DNA of 64,000 nt from Ottelia alismoides (taxonomy: Eukaryota > Streptophyta > Magnoliopsida > Alismatales > Hydrocharitaceae): assembly GCA_037367405.1 (NCBI GenBank), contig JAZKJV010006932.1, forward strand, positions 348,625-412,624, given 5' to 3'. A program made the position numbers and the translations under genes. Of this stretch, positions 60,546-64,000 are shown one piece after another. Numbering within the stretch: the stretch's first letter is position 1; each line of letters opens with the position of its first letter. The notes beneath the pieces were generated by a model that did not search any database, was not told the DNA's origin, and saw only the letters and a program-made list of their open reading frames with translations.

Positions 60546-61388
60546 GAATTTTCACTTGGCATTTGATTGAAGCTCTTGTGTCCACTATATTGCAATCCTA
60601 ATATATTAAAATAATATATTTGTACTCTTCAAAGAATTTATATTCTACATAATCTATTGATGTACAATGAAATAATAGACATAAATTTAATTGAGGCAAC
60701 AAGAACATCAACGAAACAAAGGGGGGGGGGGGGGGGAAGATGGTGGCTTTTGTCAAGCATAAGGAGGGCTTGTGTATAGGTTAATATAGGATATTTCCTA
60801 ATGGGTTTTCTATATCTTAAAGAATTGTGACAAATCCTAATGGTTTAGCATGGTCATTTGGTAATAGTAAACAGTTCCAAGCATTCTTAATGATCATGGG
60901 AAAGTGTTCTTTCAATAACAACTAAAGAAAGCTATTAATATCTAGCTTTATCCTTAATGATATTGCCAACATTTTAGTACACAACTAAGATTTCTTAATG
61001 TTTAAGGCCAAACATTTAGGGAATTTCATATGTTGTCACCTAAACTAACCTTTCTAGCAGTGATATATGTAACTTTCGTAAAGATTTCCCATGGATATCA
61101 TTCAAATGCATATCAAGAGTACATCTTATATCTTTCAGCTTCAAGGGGACTCGAGTAGTATTTTATGAGACGACAACAATATTACCAACAACACTAGATT
61201 GCCAAACTCACTAGAGTGTATAAGATGTATAGAACTCCTTGTTAATGATCTCATGTAAGGTTAAATTGTTGTTGACTAACTAACAATAGTCACCTCTTAC
61301 TACATTCACTATCTTCATTTCTAACATAATTATCAAATCATGCTCATCAGCAATAAAAGCAGCATTGTTGTTTTGTCATTAATTTTTA
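60546..61388. other. Unassigned spacer with a G16 homopolymer
   Basis: No supported gene. A run of 16 G lies at 60721-60736. The rest is ordinary AT-rich sequence; upstream signals for the minus frame at 59898-60545 would be here but none is clear. Confidence 0.4.
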
Positions 61389-62324
61389 GGGATATTACAT
61401 CCATAACCTTGGGTAATTTTGTTATTAACTCAGAAACCCTCGATAATCACAAATTACATCCAGGACATTCAATAATGCTTAACTCTTACACCCATAACCT
61501 ATGTGTTAACTTCCATCCAATTTCCCGTTAACTATAACGATGTTCTTCAAACATTTTACATTTCCCTTTAAGTTTCGTTATTTACAAATTAGTCCACTCT
61601 CCTTCCTCCCCCAACCCCCTTCGTCCTCCAACATCCACCTCCTCCTCCCCTTCCTCCCCCTGACCACGCCCACCCCCCTTCCTCCCACCACCGACCACCT
61701 CCACACCCCCTTCCTCCTCATGATCCTCCCCCCACCGACAACCTCGATCCCCCTTCCCCTCCAGCACCCACCTCCTCCTCCCCTTGACAACCTCCTCGTC
61801 CCCTTCCTCCCCCCACCGACCACCTCCTCCTCCCCTTCCTCCCCCGATTCATCATGCCTCTCGCCCGCCCCTTTAGCATCATCGTTGTCTTCCTATGGCT
61901 CGAGTTCTCATTGTCATTCCAAGTTCCCTCGATCCTCACAACTATGGGCATCGAGGTCATCGTGCACGTGTACATGTTCCTCGATGGCATCGAGGTGCGG
62001 TGGGGACGCTTGGGGGAGGTGGTCGGTGGCAGGGGGAGAAGGTGGACAGCGTGAGGGGTGGGGTGGGGTGAGGCTAGAGGAGGAAGGGGGAGGAGTGGTT
62101 GTGATATTTTTCTTTCTGTTTAAAAAAATTTTTTGATTAATCTTAGGCATTAGATCATGGATTGGTTAGATTAACTCGGTCATATGGCTGAGTTAACGAA
62201 CTAAATTAGCAGAAGGTTATGGGTGTAAAATAGACATTTATTTAGGATCCTGGGTGTAATTTGCGATTATCGTGGGTTTCTAAGGTAATTACGAAATTAG
62301 TCAGGGTTATGGTGCAAATATCTC
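61389..62324. mobile_element. Mutator-like element with long inverted repeats (936 bp)
   Basis: The left end GGGATATTACATCCATAACC and the right end (reverse complement) GAGATATTTGCACCATAACC begin inverted repeats recognisable for more than 100 bp on each side; both contain GATAATC(A/G)CAAATTACA. The flanks TAATTTTTA (61380-61388) and TATTTTTTA (62325-62333) match at 8 of 9, the duplication size of Mutator. The interior has a C-rich arm (61590-61850), a coding-like segment, and a G-rich arm (62010-62100). No transposase. Confidence 0.8.
61872..62003 (+). pseudogene. Possible captured gene fragment (ELO-like) in the MULE
   Basis: A 44-codon stretch inside the 61854-62054 frame, reading IIVVFLWLEFSLSF... 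then VIVHVYMFL, with G/C-biased third positions unlike the flanks. The hydrophobic pattern and FLWLEFS recall a membrane segment of plant ELO-family fatty-acid elongases. The resemblance is from memory and short, so treat the family as tentative. No intron or start codon of its own is evident. Confidence 0.35.
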
Positions 62325-63275
62325 TATTTTTTATTTATCTCCTCTTTTGATATGATCTTTCATCCTGCAATGATGGTACATTAATTTCTTTGTATTTAGA
62401 TTTGCATTAAATTCTATCATTTTAAATCAATTTTCCCTCATTTTTTTCAAGATCGAAACCTATCATTGTGAAGAACCTTGATTCTCATTTTCTATTTAGA
62501 ACTCCATCCTTGATGGTCTTCAAGAAAATAACTCAATCACAGGTGGTTAGTGAGAGAAATTCACAACTCCAAATAGTTTGTAAGAATATTAGTGAGTAGT
62601 AGATTTGAAAACAATTCATCTTCAAATTTTATTCAAATATTAGAATGTTAACTATTTAATAAGTTAACATTCATTTAGATACTTTCAAACACAAGTATCG
62701 TCTTGAATTTTAATCGCGTCAGTATCTTTAGTAAAAATATGTTGTTGTTCCATGTCTTCGAAGCATATAATTTCTCCAATTCCAATTTGGATGACAATAT
62801 TTGTGTATTAGTGTTATTTTAAATGTGATAACACATATGCTTATCCATAAACTATTAGATAAATCCACAAGCATGCCTATATTCAGAATTTCATTCATTG
62901 TTGCTCTTCACTTTGGGCTTCGAAATGAAAAAACTGGATAGTGTATATCCTTCACAAATAACAAGTATTGTATCTTGATTTTCTATAAACAGTAGTTAAT
63001 TTCATTTAGGATGGTAATTCTTGTAGTATCGTGTTCTACTTATCTATTATGTTGGTTCTATTGCCACTTAAAGTCCACGTGTATATCAGATCATGGAACA
63101 AAAATACAAAGTTTATGAATGGATCTAGATGCTGTGACAATTTCAAGGAAACAAAACCATAGATAAAATCCAACCACAAGAAAATCAAATATTCATAAAA
63201 AAATTAAACACGGAAATTCTTCATTGTAAGGGTAACAAAATCATGAAATTGATGCAATCAGAAGCAAATACTATA

Positions 63276-63401
63276 ATCAATTAATCTCATATAAGGGGCT
63301 TGTACAAAATCAACCCTCTATATAGTGTTATCAATTACATCAATTAATCTCATATAAGGGGCTTGTACAAAATCAACCCTCTATATAGTGTTATCAATTA
63401 C
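63276..63401. repeat. Perfect 63-bp tandem duplication
   Basis: Two copies (63276-63338 and 63339-63401), each starting ATCAATTAATCTCATATAAG and ending GTTATCAATTAC, identical by eye. A recent slippage or replication event. Confidence 0.92.
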
Positions 63402-63817
63402 CAGTTAATGTTAGAAAGTAGGGGGAGAAATATCACAAAGTTTTAATTATCTACGTCCAAACCATAGGGAGATATAGATAGCTCCCTCTAAATTTCGTTG
63501 CAATATCAATATACATTTTTTCTTCTCTTTGTCTCATTTGTTCCTTATTCTATAGAACTTGTTTTGGCATACATCCTGTCCTCCCAACTAATAGTAAGTA
63601 ATGGATCCTTGTACAATCATATAAATATCTCTCATATGACAAATATCATCAATCAATCGTCAGTTAAGGACTCATGTGGATCTTTAATGGATTTAAATAT
63701 TGCGTATCAGTTATTTTAAAGTTGTCAGTTTTTGATAAATTTACATAAGAATTATTAACGATCTAAATTAGAATAAGTTCATGTGTAGGAGAACTTGCTT
63801 GATAATTGTTCCCTTCC

Positions 63818-63840
63818 TAAGGGCCTTTTTGGTTGCCAGG
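63818..63840. mobile_element. Possible Tourist/Harbinger-type MITE terminus
   Basis: TAA followed by GGGCCTTTTTGGTTGCC resembles the GGGCC-T-TTTGG terminal repeats with a 3-bp TAA/TTA duplication of PIF/Harbinger MITEs. No matching right end was found before the window ends. Confidence 0.3.
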
Positions 63841-64000
63841 GTTCCCGGGTACCTCGGCATACCTCCAGCTCCACCCCTGCATTCCTTGGTTTGGATTACT
63901 AGCATGGACCCTACGATTCCTTTAGTATAATATTGTTTAATCATGTTCAAATATTTTAACGTAAAAATATATTGTGATCATTAAAAAAGTTAATATAACA

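Larger units (their letters stand above)
62325..64000. other. Unassigned right-end sequence
   Basis: No gene recognised; frames are at most 73 codons. It includes a perfect tandem duplication (63276-63401) and a possible MITE terminus at 63821. Confidence 0.45.

Noticed and set aside
61540..62136. 198-codon Pro/Ser/Leu-rich plus frame in the MULE
   Set aside because: Low-complexity translation of the C-rich arm; the only part with gene-like composition is 61872-62003, in another frame.

Overview
The window is plant nuclear DNA, almost certainly from a flowering plant with a repeat-rich genome. The evidence is Athila-type and chromovirus Ty3/gypsy retrotransposons, a tRNA-Asp-like primer binding site (PBS), very long LTRs, and plant-type hAT and Mutator (MULE) elements. 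The species cannot be told from the sequence. I see no intact host gene with exons, no rRNA or tRNA gene and no CRISPR array. Most open reading frames are shadows of LTRs or decayed polyproteins.

The left 57 kb is a set of elements inserted into one another. From outside to inside I read: an old plus-strand Athila-like copy F (LTR remnant from 47093, 3' UTR to 52907, 3' LTR from 52908); a minus-strand Athila-like array B/C of three LTRs and two internal regions (about 19900-47092) sitting in F's 5' LTR; an unclassified minus-strand LTR-like block D (17429 to about 19880); the best-preserved element A (plus strand, 1319-17428, LTR 3690 bp) inserted in D; a B/C-like LTR (531-1318) inserted in A's 5' LTR; and a probable copia LTR (1-530) inserted in that. 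An old minus-strand fragment G (terminus near 50527) also lies inside F, and a decayed chromovirus E (54138-56613) follows F's 3' LTR.

Element A keeps the order PBS, leader, gag, protease, RT, RNase H, integrase, long 3' UTR, polypurine tract (PPT), LTR. It is dead: at least four frameshifts, six in-frame stops, and Asp-to-Asn changes at catalytic positions of integrase and RNase H. B and C are older. They share one LTR (30803-34769), and C looks mosaic: its 3' UTR is close to B's, but its pol, gag and right LTR are far more diverged.

The right part (51-64 kb) holds smaller DNA transposons with readable ends: three hAT-like MITEs (51806-52032, 52190-52645, 59063-59602), a Mutator-like element with long inverted repeats (61389-62324) that may carry a captured gene fragment, and an intact 215-codon reading frame (59898-60545, minus) for the C-terminal domain of a plant protein family usually annotated as reverse-transcriptase-associated.

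The most unusual signals are (1) a stem-loop just before the PPT in five LTR-element copies, with compensatory stem changes; (2) four extra hairpin-plus-PPT cassettes at about 104-112 bp spacing in A's 3' UTR; (3) the shared-LTR tandem with a mosaic member; (4) the MITE with tandem CCGCATA repeats; and (5) the possible Pack-MULE. Identity levels quoted are by-eye estimates.
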